From assembly GCA_023391425.1 (NCBI GenBank), contig JAEWAX010000080.1:1-37496 (forward strand): a stretch of 37,496 nucleotides of DNA. Direction: 5' to 3'. This stretch comes from Bacillota bacterium. Lineage in GTDB: Bacteria; Bacillota; Clostridia; Acetivibrionales; DSM-1351. The position numbers were made by a program, and so were the translations under genes. Below, piece by piece: positions 7,083 through 15,300 of this stretch (the first letter of the stretch is position 1; each line of letters starts with the position of its first letter). Below the pieces are notes generated by a model that made no database searches, was not told the origin of the DNA, and worked only from the letters and a program-made list of their open reading frames with translations.

Positions 7083-8618
7083 ATGCAGAACACCGTACTT
7101 ACAATGCAAAAAATATATAAAAGCTTTCCCGGTGTACGGGCCTTACAAAATGTAGACTTCACTTTACGTGAAGGCGAGATTCATGCTCTGATGGGCGAAA
7201 ATGGTGCCGGAAAGTCCACACTAATAAAGGTTTTGACAGGAGTCTACTCTAAAGATGCTGGAGAAATCTATATTAGCGGAATCGATAAACCAGTTAATAT
7301 CAAATCGCCTCAGGAGGCCCAAAATTTAGGTATAAGCACTGTGTACCAAGAAATCACATTGTGCCCAAATTTGACGGTTGCCGAAAATCTGTTTATTGGT
7401 AGAACCAATGACAATTTGGTTAATTGGAAGAAGTACAACAACATGGCGGCAAGTATTCTTGATAATCTTGGAATACCTGCAAAGCCAACTGAACAATTGT
7501 CTAATTGCTCTATAGCTGTTCAGCAAATGGTTGCAATTGCACGTGCAGTTGATATGGATTGTAAGGTGTTGATACTTGACGAGCCTACATCATCATTGGA
7601 TGAACAGGAAGTTGCAAAGCTGTTTACACTGATGCGCGAACTCAAGAGTAGAGGGGTTGGCATAATATTTGTTACCCATTTCCTTGATCAAGTATATGAG
7701 TTATGCGATAAAATTACAGTTTTGCGTAATGGTGAGCTTGTTGGAGAATACCAAATTAAAGACTTACCAAGGGTAGAACTTGTTGCCAAAATGATGGGCA
7801 AAGAACTTGGTGATTTAGCTGAAATACAAAACCAAGCAGCATCTATTAAAAGTGATGCTAAAGAATCAATAATAGAAACTGAAGGACTCTCAAGTACTTC
7901 AGGGATTAAACCATTCAATTTCGCTACGCATAAAGGCGAGGTAACCGGATTTGCCGGACTGTTAGGTTCTGGCCGCAGTGAGTGTGTGCGTGCAATATTT
8001 GGCGCAGACAAGGTAATAAAAGGCAAGCTCCGAATTAAGGGCGAGGATGTGAATATTACATCGCCAATAAAAGCTATGAAAAAAGGAATTGGATATCTTT
8101 CCGAGGATCGAAAGAGAGACGGAATTATTGGTGACTTGTCAGTTCGAGATAATATAATACTTGCACTGCAGGTCATGAGAGGCTTCTTTAAGCCGTTTAC
8201 TAAAGCTCAGGCTCAAGCATTTGCAGATGAGTATATACGTCTGCTTGGAATAAAAACTGCCTCAGCTGATACCCCTATTAACTCGTTATCGGGGGGCAAT
8301 CAGCAAAAGGTTATTCTTGCAAGATGGCTGATAACTCATCCTGATTACCTTATTCTTGATGAGCCAACACGTGGAATTGACATCGGCACGAAGGTAGAAA
8401 TTCAAAAGCTAGTCCTGAAGCTTGCTTCTGAAGGTGTGAGTATCACATTTATTTCATCTGAAATTGAGGAGATGCTTCGTACCTGTTCCAGACTAATTGT
8501 TATGCGTGACCTGTATGTAGTAGGAGAGTTACAGGGAGATGATATGACACAGGATAAAATAATGTATACCATAGCGGGGGGAGTAAGTCAAAATGACCAA
8601 AATCAATACCAAACTTAA
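7083..8618 (+). CDS. Sugar ABC transporter ATP-binding protein, two fused nucleotide-binding domains (YtfR/RbsA-like)
   Basis: A cytoplasmic double ATPase that powers import through the two permeases downstream. The first domain has Walker A GENGAGKST (about residues 38-46), VYQEI, a degenerate signature SNCSIAVQQ and Walker B VLILDEPTSSLDE. The second has a degenerate Walker A, GLLGSGRSE (about 292), a good signature LSGGNQQKV (about 401) and YLILDEPTRGIDIG. One degenerate Walker A and one degenerate signature are typical of the RbsA/MglA/YtfR family. The start is uncertain. GGAGG at 7062-7066 lies 16 bases from the ATG at 7083, but exactly 7 bases before an in-frame ATT at 7074, which may be the true start. 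A TTG at 7050 is less likely. The 3' end overlaps the next gene by 26 bp. Confidence 0.9.
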   Translation: MQNTVLTMQKIYKSFPGVRALQNVDFTLREGEIHALMGENGAGKSTLIKVLTGVYSKDAGEIYISGIDKPVNIKSPQEAQNLGISTVYQEITLCPNLTVAENLFIGRTNDNLVNWKKYNNMAASILDNLGIPAKPTEQLSNCSIAVQQMVAIARAVDMDCKVLILDEPTSSLDEQEVAKLFTLMRELKSRGVGIIFVTHFLDQVYELCDKITVLRNGELVGEYQIKDLPRVELVAKMMGKELGDLAEIQNQAASIKSDAKESIIETEGLSSTSGIKPFNFATHKGEVTGFAGLLGSGRSECVRAIFGADKVIKGKLRIKGEDVNITSPIKAMKKGIGYLSEDRKRDGIIGDLSVRDNIILALQVMRGFFKPFTKAQAQAFADEYIRLLGIKTASADTPINSLSGGNQQKVILARWLITHPDYLILDEPTRGIDIGTKVEIQKLVLKLASEGVSITFISSEIEEMLRTCSRLIVMRDLYVVGELQGDDMTQDKIMYTIAGGVSQNDQNQYQT

Positions 8619-9699
8619 TACCGACCGTTCAACATCTGTTCTTACAACGTTGACTAAGCACAGATTGTTTATTCCCATTGCGTTTCTTGCAGGACTTTTA
8701 TTAATTAATATATTCATCAATCCTGGTTTCCTTACAATCAGCATGGGTAAAGACAGTACTGGTAACCCCGTATTAATAGGGAATCTAATCAATATACTGA
8801 ATAACTCAACTGAGCTTGTTATTCTTGCTATTGGAATGACATTTGTTACGGCCTCTTCAAGAGGACAGGATATCAGTGTAGGTGCAACAGTCGCTATAGT
8901 TGGCGGAGTAGTTATGAGAGTGTTATGCGGGAATCAAACGCAACCAACCGATTTGCAGGCTCCGGTTATTGTTGCTCTTTTACTTGGATGTCTTGCTGGT
9001 GTAGCTTGTGGAGTATTTAACGGTATCCTTGTTTCCAAGTTTAACATACAACCAATGGTGGCAACGCTTATACTTTTTACAGCTGGTCGATCCATAGGTT
9101 CTATGGCAATGGGTGGGCTTAAGCCTAAAGCTGCGGCTTCATTCGGATATTACGGCAATTTTATTCCGGGAGTTCCCGTTCCCACACCAATACTCATTAC
9201 AATTGTTATTGTAGCTATAACAATTCTTATGTTGAAAAAAACCAACCTAGGTCTGTACACTCAGGCTGTAGGTATCAACGATAAATCCTCAAGACTGAAC
9301 GGTCTTAACCCAGCAATGATTCAGTTATTGTCATTTGTTATTTTGGGCTTATGTGTCGGTATCGCCGGTTTTGTTCAGTCAAGCAGGGTACAAACTGTAA
9401 ATCCTTATACAATAGTACCTAGCATAGAAATGGATGTTATTTTGTCAGTAGCTCTTGGAGGCAACTCTTTGGGCGGAGGCAAATTTAATATGACAGGTTC
9501 AATTATTGGAGCATATACTATCCAGACTCTTACTTCAATGTTGACCACGCTGAATGTCAACACAAATGCCGTTCCAGTCTTTAAGGCTGTGATAATTATT
9601 GTACTTGTAGCCATTCAAACACCGGCTGTAAAGAGTTTCTTTGGCAAAAAAGTTACATTATCCAGATTGACTGCAGTCGATGTAAAGGAGCGTGGTTAG
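8593..9699 (+). CDS. Sugar ABC transporter permease 1 (YtfT-like)
   Basis: A polytopic inner-membrane permease of the BPD_transp_2 (ribose/galactose) family. About eight or more hydrophobic segments are visible over 368 residues. Family motifs include LAIGMTFVTASSRGQDISVG, where the DISVG element is diagnostic, FNIQPMVATLILFTAGRSIG, and SIEMDVILSVALGGNSLGGG. The start at 8593 follows a G-rich ribosome site (GGGGGGAG, about 8576-8583) inside the end of the ATPase gene, giving translational coupling. Two different permeases in one operon is the arrangement of the ytfQRT-yjfF galactofuranose importer, which suggests a heterodimeric channel. Confidence 0.9.
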   Translation: MTKINTKLNTDRSTSVLTTLTKHRLFIPIAFLAGLLLINIFINPGFLTISMGKDSTGNPVLIGNLINILNNSTELVILAIGMTFVTASSRGQDISVGATVAIVGGVVMRVLCGNQTQPTDLQAPVIVALLLGCLAGVACGVFNGILVSKFNIQPMVATLILFTAGRSIGSMAMGGLKPKAAASFGYYGNFIPGVPVPTPILITIVIVAITILMLKKTNLGLYTQAVGINDKSSRLNGLNPAMIQLLSFVILGLCVGIAGFVQSSRVQTVNPYTIVPSIEMDVILSVALGGNSLGGGKFNMTGSIIGAYTIQTLTSMLTTLNVNTNAVPVFKAVIIIVLVAIQTPAVKSFFGKKVTLSRLTAVDVKERG

Positions 9700-9700
9700 T

Positions 9701-10774
9701 ATGTCATCCTTGAATAGAACTCAAGATGCTGAAAAAATAACAGTAATTCAGAATAAGCTGAAACGCAGGGAGTCACTGACTGATACAGCTTTCTTGCTTA
9801 CAATTACTATTTCGCTGTTTATTGTAATTTATTTGATGGCTATTGCTTTCCTTGGAGATAAAGGTTTCAATAAGTTCCAGATGCTATTTAATCTCTTCAA
9901 CGAGAACGCAGCTCTGATAGTAATTGCCTGTGGACTATCAATTGTTATGATAACAGGAAGTATTGATATTTCTGTAGGTGGTTCTACTGCACTTATTTGT
10001 ACTGCTTGTATAGTTTGCCTTAATAATTATAACTTTAACTTTTTTATAACCTTAATTTTAGCCTTGGCAATAGGTATCGCGTTTGGTGCGCTTCAAGGGT
10101 TCCTTGTTGCATATTTGGATATGCAGCCCTTTATCGTGACGCTGGCAGGAATGTTCTTGGGCAGAGGTTTAGTTGCCTTGATAGAAGTAAATCAGATACA
10201 GGTTAAAAATGCTCCATTTGAAAAATTATCAGGTGCACGAATTCAGATTCCTTTTATAGGCGATTACAATAGAAAGGGTGCTTTCATTCAATCAAAGCTT
10301 GAATACGGAGTTATCGTAGCTCTTATTATAGTTTTTTTGATGTACTTGTTACTAAAGAAGACAAAGCTTGGACGAAGCTTTTATGCTGTAGGAGGGAATC
10401 CACAAAGTGCCCTGATGCTCGGTATTAATGTGAAAAGAACCAGATTTAATGCCCACTTACTTTGCGGAATACTCGCTGGCATAGGCGGCTTCCTTTATCT
10501 TTTCCACACTCGTTCTGGTTCAGTTCAGCAGGCAACAGGCCTTGAAATGGATGCTATCGCGGCATCTATTATTGGTGGAACACTTCTTACCGGAGGGGTT
10601 GGAAATATTTTTGGTACTTTATTCGGCGTATTAACAAGTGGAATTGCATTACTGGTGGTTACCGCAATCGGTAGTCAAGACCCTTGGTGGCCTCAGATTA
10701 CACGTGCCGCGTTGCTCTGCTTCTTTATTGTACTTCAGAGTGTCATTTGTTCGAGGAAGAAGAACAAGATATAA
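9701..10774 (+). CDS. Sugar ABC transporter permease 2 (YjfF-like)
   Basis: The second BPD_transp_2 membrane permease of the importer, distinct in sequence from its neighbour. Motifs are ACGLSIVMITGSIDISVGGS, LDMQPFIVTLAGMFLGRGLV, YAVGGNPQSALMLGINV and TGLEMDAIAASIIGGT. It has a long hydrophilic N-terminus (about 40 residues) before the first membrane segment and ends with a basic tail, RKKNKI. AAAGGAG at 9684-9690 favours the ATG at 9701 over the GTG at 9692, so the gene begins 1 bp after the previous stop. Decayed copies of parts of this gene are found at 17930-18003 and 31844-31877. Confidence 0.9.
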   Translation: MSSLNRTQDAEKITVIQNKLKRRESLTDTAFLLTITISLFIVIYLMAIAFLGDKGFNKFQMLFNLFNENAALIVIACGLSIVMITGSIDISVGGSTALICTACIVCLNNYNFNFFITLILALAIGIAFGALQGFLVAYLDMQPFIVTLAGMFLGRGLVALIEVNQIQVKNAPFEKLSGARIQIPFIGDYNRKGAFIQSKLEYGVIVALIIVFLMYLLLKKTKLGRSFYAVGGNPQSALMLGINVKRTRFNAHLLCGILAGIGGFLYLFHTRSGSVQQATGLEMDAIAASIIGGTLLTGGVGNIFGTLFGVLTSGIALLVVTAIGSQDPWWPQITRAALLCFFIVLQSVICSRKKNKI

Positions 10775-10870
10775 AAAACGCAAGGTCACTTGAATGTTAT
10801 GACCAAAGAAGTTATATACAGTCTAATTTTATTGGTCTGACCTGAACAAAAATAAGAAATTGCATGATAC

Positions 10871-11268
10871 AAAGTATTGCACATCTTTATCAAGCAATCT
10901 TGAATTAGGAAAAGCATTGTATTTAAGAAATTTACAACACATGCCGGCTATATACATTGGAAATTAACCGGACAAAAAGTCCTGGGAATCGGTGAGGTAT
11001 CGGTAGTTTTCCCAATAGACACAAAGACTAAATCGGTTATGGATAATGCCGGAGAAGGTGGAGACTGAGGGATTGCCTTGTTTGGCATCTTATATGGTAA
11101 ATCAAAAGGAAAATAAGTCTCTTGACGATTTTCTCAATCAAAAGGTTTCGAAGGACAAAAGGGAAGTACTGTCGTACCTGATCCCTCAGATGTTGCAGGG
11201 TTCAACGAATTTATGAAGCGCTCAATGGACTGGCTATCGAAAGAGTTGCTGTAGATTATCTGAACTAG
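10871..11268 (+). pseudogene. Internally deleted relic of an FGGY sugar kinase (copy of the gene at 30126)
   Basis: The sequence from about 10871 matches the intact kinase gene from about 30545 at high identity (shared runs such as TATTGCACATCTTTATCAAG and GGTAATCAAA-type segments). It then jumps at 11035/11036 from kinase position about 30715 to about 31497, a deletion of roughly 780 bp. The first 420 bp of the kinase are also missing, and frameshifts and a stop (GAC TGA after GGTG) interrupt the rest. Similarity continues past the stop codon into the 3' untranslated region. It lies just behind the second permease, so the importer operon probably once ended with a kinase gene. Confidence 0.88.
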
Positions 11269-11297
11269 AACTGTATAAAATACCACTTTGTTTTATT

Positions 11298-11341
11298 AAA
11301 GGGGCTGTAACAGATTAAAAAAATCTGGTGCAGCCCCTTTT
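11298..11341. terminator. Terminator-like hairpin after the kinase relic
   Basis: AAAGGGGCTG (11298-11307) pairs with CAGCCCCTTT (11331-11340), with an inner CAGATT/AATCTG stem and A-rich loop. The T tail is short. It also abuts the transposase relic and could be the end of a lost insertion sequence. Confidence 0.6.
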
Positions 11342-11559
11342 AACAAAAATCGGCGCACACTAAAGTTATTCTTAATGTCCCCAAATACACTTTCAACTTC
11401 TATGGGTCTAAGACTTCTCATTTCTGTACCTCTTTCAGAACAGAGGTTTTCTCTTGCCTGAGTTTTCAGCTCATTAAGTCTACGATTTATGTAGATACGT
11501 CTATTCGCCAATTTATCTTCAGACTTTACACATTTGTCCCGGTAAAGGCACCTACACAA
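11335..11559 (-). pseudogene. Remnant of an IS1182-type transposase C-terminus
   Basis: The minus-strand frame encodes about 75 residues with the typical C-terminal pattern of IS1182-family DDE transposases: a Cys-containing CRCLYRDKCVKS, then ARENLCSERGTEMRSLRPIE, then VESVFGDIKNNFSVRRFLLK. The catalytic core and the usual last 25 residues are absent, and the frame runs into the hairpin at 11298-11341. It is a dead fragment that marks past insertion at this spot. The family name comes from memory of the motif, not a search. Confidence 0.7.
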
Positions 11560-11721
11560 AAGGCTTGAAAGAACTGTTACAATGGCTACTTAAATTGAAC
11601 TGTAAGACTAATTTCCACTCATTAATTTATATGATTGAATTCTATATGTAGAGTACATGAGGGTGGAATTTAACTTTTAATCGGCAAACTCCAAATATGG
11701 GCAAAAAAAACATTAAATATA

Positions 11722-11751
11722 TCGACAAGTAGTGACATAATATGATAAAAT
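11722..11751 (+). promoter_or_regulatory. Candidate promoter for the giant surface-protein gene
   Basis: TCGACA (11722-11727), an 18-bp spacer and TAAAAT (11746-11751) preceded by TGA form an extended -10 promoter. A LacI-type operator begins 17 bp after the -10, almost the same geometry as at the importer promoter at 20909. If this is the start, the leader is about 600 nt. Confidence 0.5.
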
Positions 11752-11768
11752 ACACCAAAACAGATATA

Positions 11769-11782
11769 TTGGAACGGTTTAA
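11769..11782 (+). promoter_or_regulatory. LacI-type operator (distal) upstream of the giant gene
   Basis: TTGGAACGGTTTAA is identical to the reverse complement of the operator at 20769-20782 in front of lacI. Confidence 0.65.
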
Positions 11783-12058
11783 ATTTAGTGAACTTGAACA
11801 AAAGCCAATGACTGGACAGATGTACGGGTTGTTTAAATTTTAGAGCATGTCGCTGTTATGTAATAGAAGGATTAATAATCCAAATGATAAAATACATTAA
11901 ATAGAATTATTTAACGGTTATAATATAGGAGTTTTGAGATAAAGCTGCTCTCAACTTAGGTTATGCTGAAAGTAACTGAATGTACGAGTAACTTAAGTTT
12001 TAGAGCATGTTAACTGTTATGTATAGAAATATTAATAGTTCCAATATGAGACATAAAT

Positions 12059-12072
12059 TTGGAACGGTTTAA
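12059..12072 (+). promoter_or_regulatory. LacI-type operator (proximal) upstream of the giant gene
   Basis: A second exact copy of TTGGAACGGTTTAA, in the third leader repeat, 290 bp after the first copy. Confidence 0.62.
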
Positions 12073-12353
12073 ATTTTTGGATTTTGAGAAAAAGCCGTTC
12101 TGGGGCGAGATTAAACTTAATATAACTCATCCCATGGACCGTATCAATACGTACCAGTATTAAATTTTGAGCATATAAAGTGAGTTACTACACTTTTATG
12201 AAATAGAAATATTAGTAATCTTAAAGGAGAGAAAATATAAGGAAAGGAGTGAAATCAATTACTGTAGTTGGTATTATCTGTTGTGAAATTTAACAATTTA
12301 GGTCGTTGGTTAAGAAGAGAAACATTAAATAACAAAAACAACGGAGGTAGCAC

Positions 12354-15300
12354 ATGAGAATTTTAAAGACAAAACTTAATCGGTTATTTTGTATTGGTAT
12401 GGCATTACTTTTATTACTTAATGCCATACCAATAGGTACACTAATTGCTAATGCTGAGGAAACAGAAGTCGTGGATAGTGGCAGTTGTGGAACAAATCTA
12501 AACTGGACATTGACTGCTGTAGCGGAAAACAACTATACCCTTACTATCTCAGCTTCAGATGAAAATAATACTATGGACGACTATGATGTACCAGATAAAG
12601 TGGCAGGTACACCTTGGAGGTTATATATCACCAATATAACCAGTCTTGTAGTACAGGACGGCGTAAAAAACTTAGGGAATCGTACATGCTATGGAGCGAC
12701 ATCTCTGACTAGTGTTTCTATTCCCTCTTCCGTTTCAGATTTAGGAAATGGTGTCTTTAGAGGTTGTACTGCATTAACAGAAGCATCCTTTGAAGGACCT
12801 GTTACCATGGATAAGAATGTGTTTTATGGGTGTAATAGTCTGGAAAGAGTAAGCATTCCTGAAGGCACAAATATGCTGGCCGATAATACCTTCTCCGGCT
12901 GCATTGCATTGGAGGAAATTACATTACCTGCATCTATCACAACTATTGGTGCAATTTCTTTTAAAGATTGCAACAATATCAAGACAATTAATTTTGGTGG
13001 CACTATAGAGCAATATAAAACCCTACTTGCGAACAACAGTGCTAATACAGGGGCTCTACAATCTGCCGTTATTACTGTAATCTGCAGTGATGGAAATTAT
13101 GTTTATGGAGAAAAAGAACCTGAAGAAGGACCTGAAAAGACAGTTAACGGAATCACTGGTGATATAAATTGGAGTATGGATATAGATGCCGGTAAGTTAA
13201 CTCTGTCTGGTATTGGAAAAACTGCAGACTATACTAGCGGCACCGATGCTGCGAAGGCTGCACCATGGTTCACCTATATGGATCAGATTCAGGAATTGGA
13301 TGTACAGGAAGGCGTCACATATTTAGGAAACCGTCTATTTTATGGAGCTGATAACCTTACAAAAGTAACTCTCCCCGATTCGCTTACTTCTATAGGTGAG
13401 GGAGCATTCAGAGAATGTACCAAGCTGAAAGAAATCACTATTCCCGCAAATGTAACTACAATGGGTAGAGTACAGTTCTACCAGTGCGCGAATCTAGAAA
13501 CCTTAACAATTCTCGGTAATATTACCACACTGACTGATAAGTCCCTATATGGTTGTAGTGCGTTAAAATACCTCACTATTCCTGCAAGTATGTTAACCAT
13601 CCAAAAGGATTCGTTAACTAACTGTAGTAGCATTAAAACAATTCAGTTTGGTGGAACTAAACAAGAATATCAGAACTTGGTACAGAACAGTAGTGATTAT
13701 ACAAAGTCTCTACAATCTGCCTTGATTACTGTTAATTGCTCTGACGGTACATATATCTATGGCCGTATAAGCTTAGGAAATGGTTTGGAATACTCTCTTA
13801 GCAACGGAACTTTAACTATTTTGGGAGAAGGTACAATGGTTGATTATACTTCAGCTTCAGAAGTACCATGGGCTGGCGAGGCTGATACCATTAAAACAGT
13901 CGTTATTAAGGGCGGAGTTGAGAAAATAGGAGCTAATGCCTTTGCAGAAGTCAATTCCATAGAAAACGTTTTATATTTCGGTACAGAAGAAAACTGGAAT
14001 ACTTTAAAGTCTGAAAGTGGTAGCAACAATGAAAAACTCTTTAACGCTCCTATTACCTTTGCACTCTCCGGAACCTGCGGTGAAAATGTTACCTGGGAGC
14101 TTAGTGCGGATGAAACTACACTAACCATTTCAGGACAGGGTAGAATGTATGAGTATACCAGTTCCAATGTTCCTTGGCTCAATAGTATGGATAATATCAC
14201 TACTGTGGTTATTAAGGACGGAGTAATCAATGTTGGAGACTATGCTTTTTATGGTTGCAAACGTATCAGCTCTCTAATCCTTTCAAGCTCTGTGGAGGAA
14301 CTTGGTACCTATTCTTTCGGATCTTGTATTTCACTTAATGAACTTGTTCTTCCGGAAGGGATGCGGGTTATTGGTGCAAAGGCATTCAATGGATGCAGCG
14401 GATTGACTACAATTTACATCCCAAAATCTTTAACAGGTATAGACATGAAGGCATTTCTCTCTTGCGCCGGCATTTCCACTGTATACTATGCAGGTACAGA
14501 AAATCAGTGGAACAAAATATTAGTGAGCGAATCAGCCTCTGGAAACAATTTTCTCCTGAATGCAAATCGTGTATATAATGGAAACATTCCAAGTGCAAAT
14601 TTCGCTGACGTGAGTGCTGATGCTTGGTATGCCGCAGCTGTTAAATATATGGTGGAAAACGAGTTCATGACCGGAGAAAACGGAAAATTTGGCTCAGATA
14701 ATCAAATGACGAGTACAGAGATTATGACTCTATTGTATGAGTTAGCGGGTAAACCGGGAATGTATAGTTCTGCAATTGATTGGGCTGTACGAAACAAGAT
14801 TGATACCGATGTGACTGATGAAAAGGTTACAGTGTTGAGATTGATGGAAATTCTTTATGCTGCTGCAGAATATAACGGTGTTGATGTTACAGCAGTGACA
14901 GGTAGCAACAGCATAAATGGTATTACAAATATAGATGCGCTTTCACAAGAGGAATTATCAAATGTAACTTGGGTATTGGAAAAAGGTTACTTTGCTGATC
15001 TGATCTCCAATAAAGGCCCTATAGACTGTAACAGTTATCTGACAAGAAGTGAAGGTGCTTCAGTACTTGCTGCATATTTAAAAAGCGAGGCTGCATATGC
15101 GGACCGTTATAAAAAAATTGTAGCTGAAGCACGTACTGCACTTGAGGCTAAGGGCGATGGCACATTCTATATATTCACTCCAAAGATAGCGGTTCCAAAT
15201 ATCACTGCTAAAGCAGGCGATTTTACTTTACTTGTCTTACCGGATGGACAGACTATGATGATTGATAGTGGAGTAGGAGACTGTAATGGGCCTGTTATGT

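Larger units (their letters stand above)
11740..12225 (+). repeat. Three degenerate 140-170 bp direct repeats in the leader of the giant gene
   Basis: Blocks at about 11740-11880, 11881-12040 and 12041-12225 share elements in the same order: TGATAAAATACA (11743, 11885; degraded in the third), an operator-like ACGGTT core (11769, about 11909, 12059), an AAGC-containing middle, TAGAGCATGT (11841, 12001; TTGAGCATAT in the third), and a tail like AATAGAAATATTAATA. No protein is encoded. The first and third keep the full operator. Confidence 0.65.

Noticed and set aside
11740..12225. Tandem riboswitch (for example cyclic-di-GMP class) or CRISPR array
   Set aside because: No conserved riboswitch core is recognisable. 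The repeats are too long, degenerate and few for CRISPR.
12250..12294. 14-codon GTG-started leader peptide before the giant gene
   Set aside because: A purine-rich site precedes it, but there are no regulatory codon runs and no attenuator hairpin.
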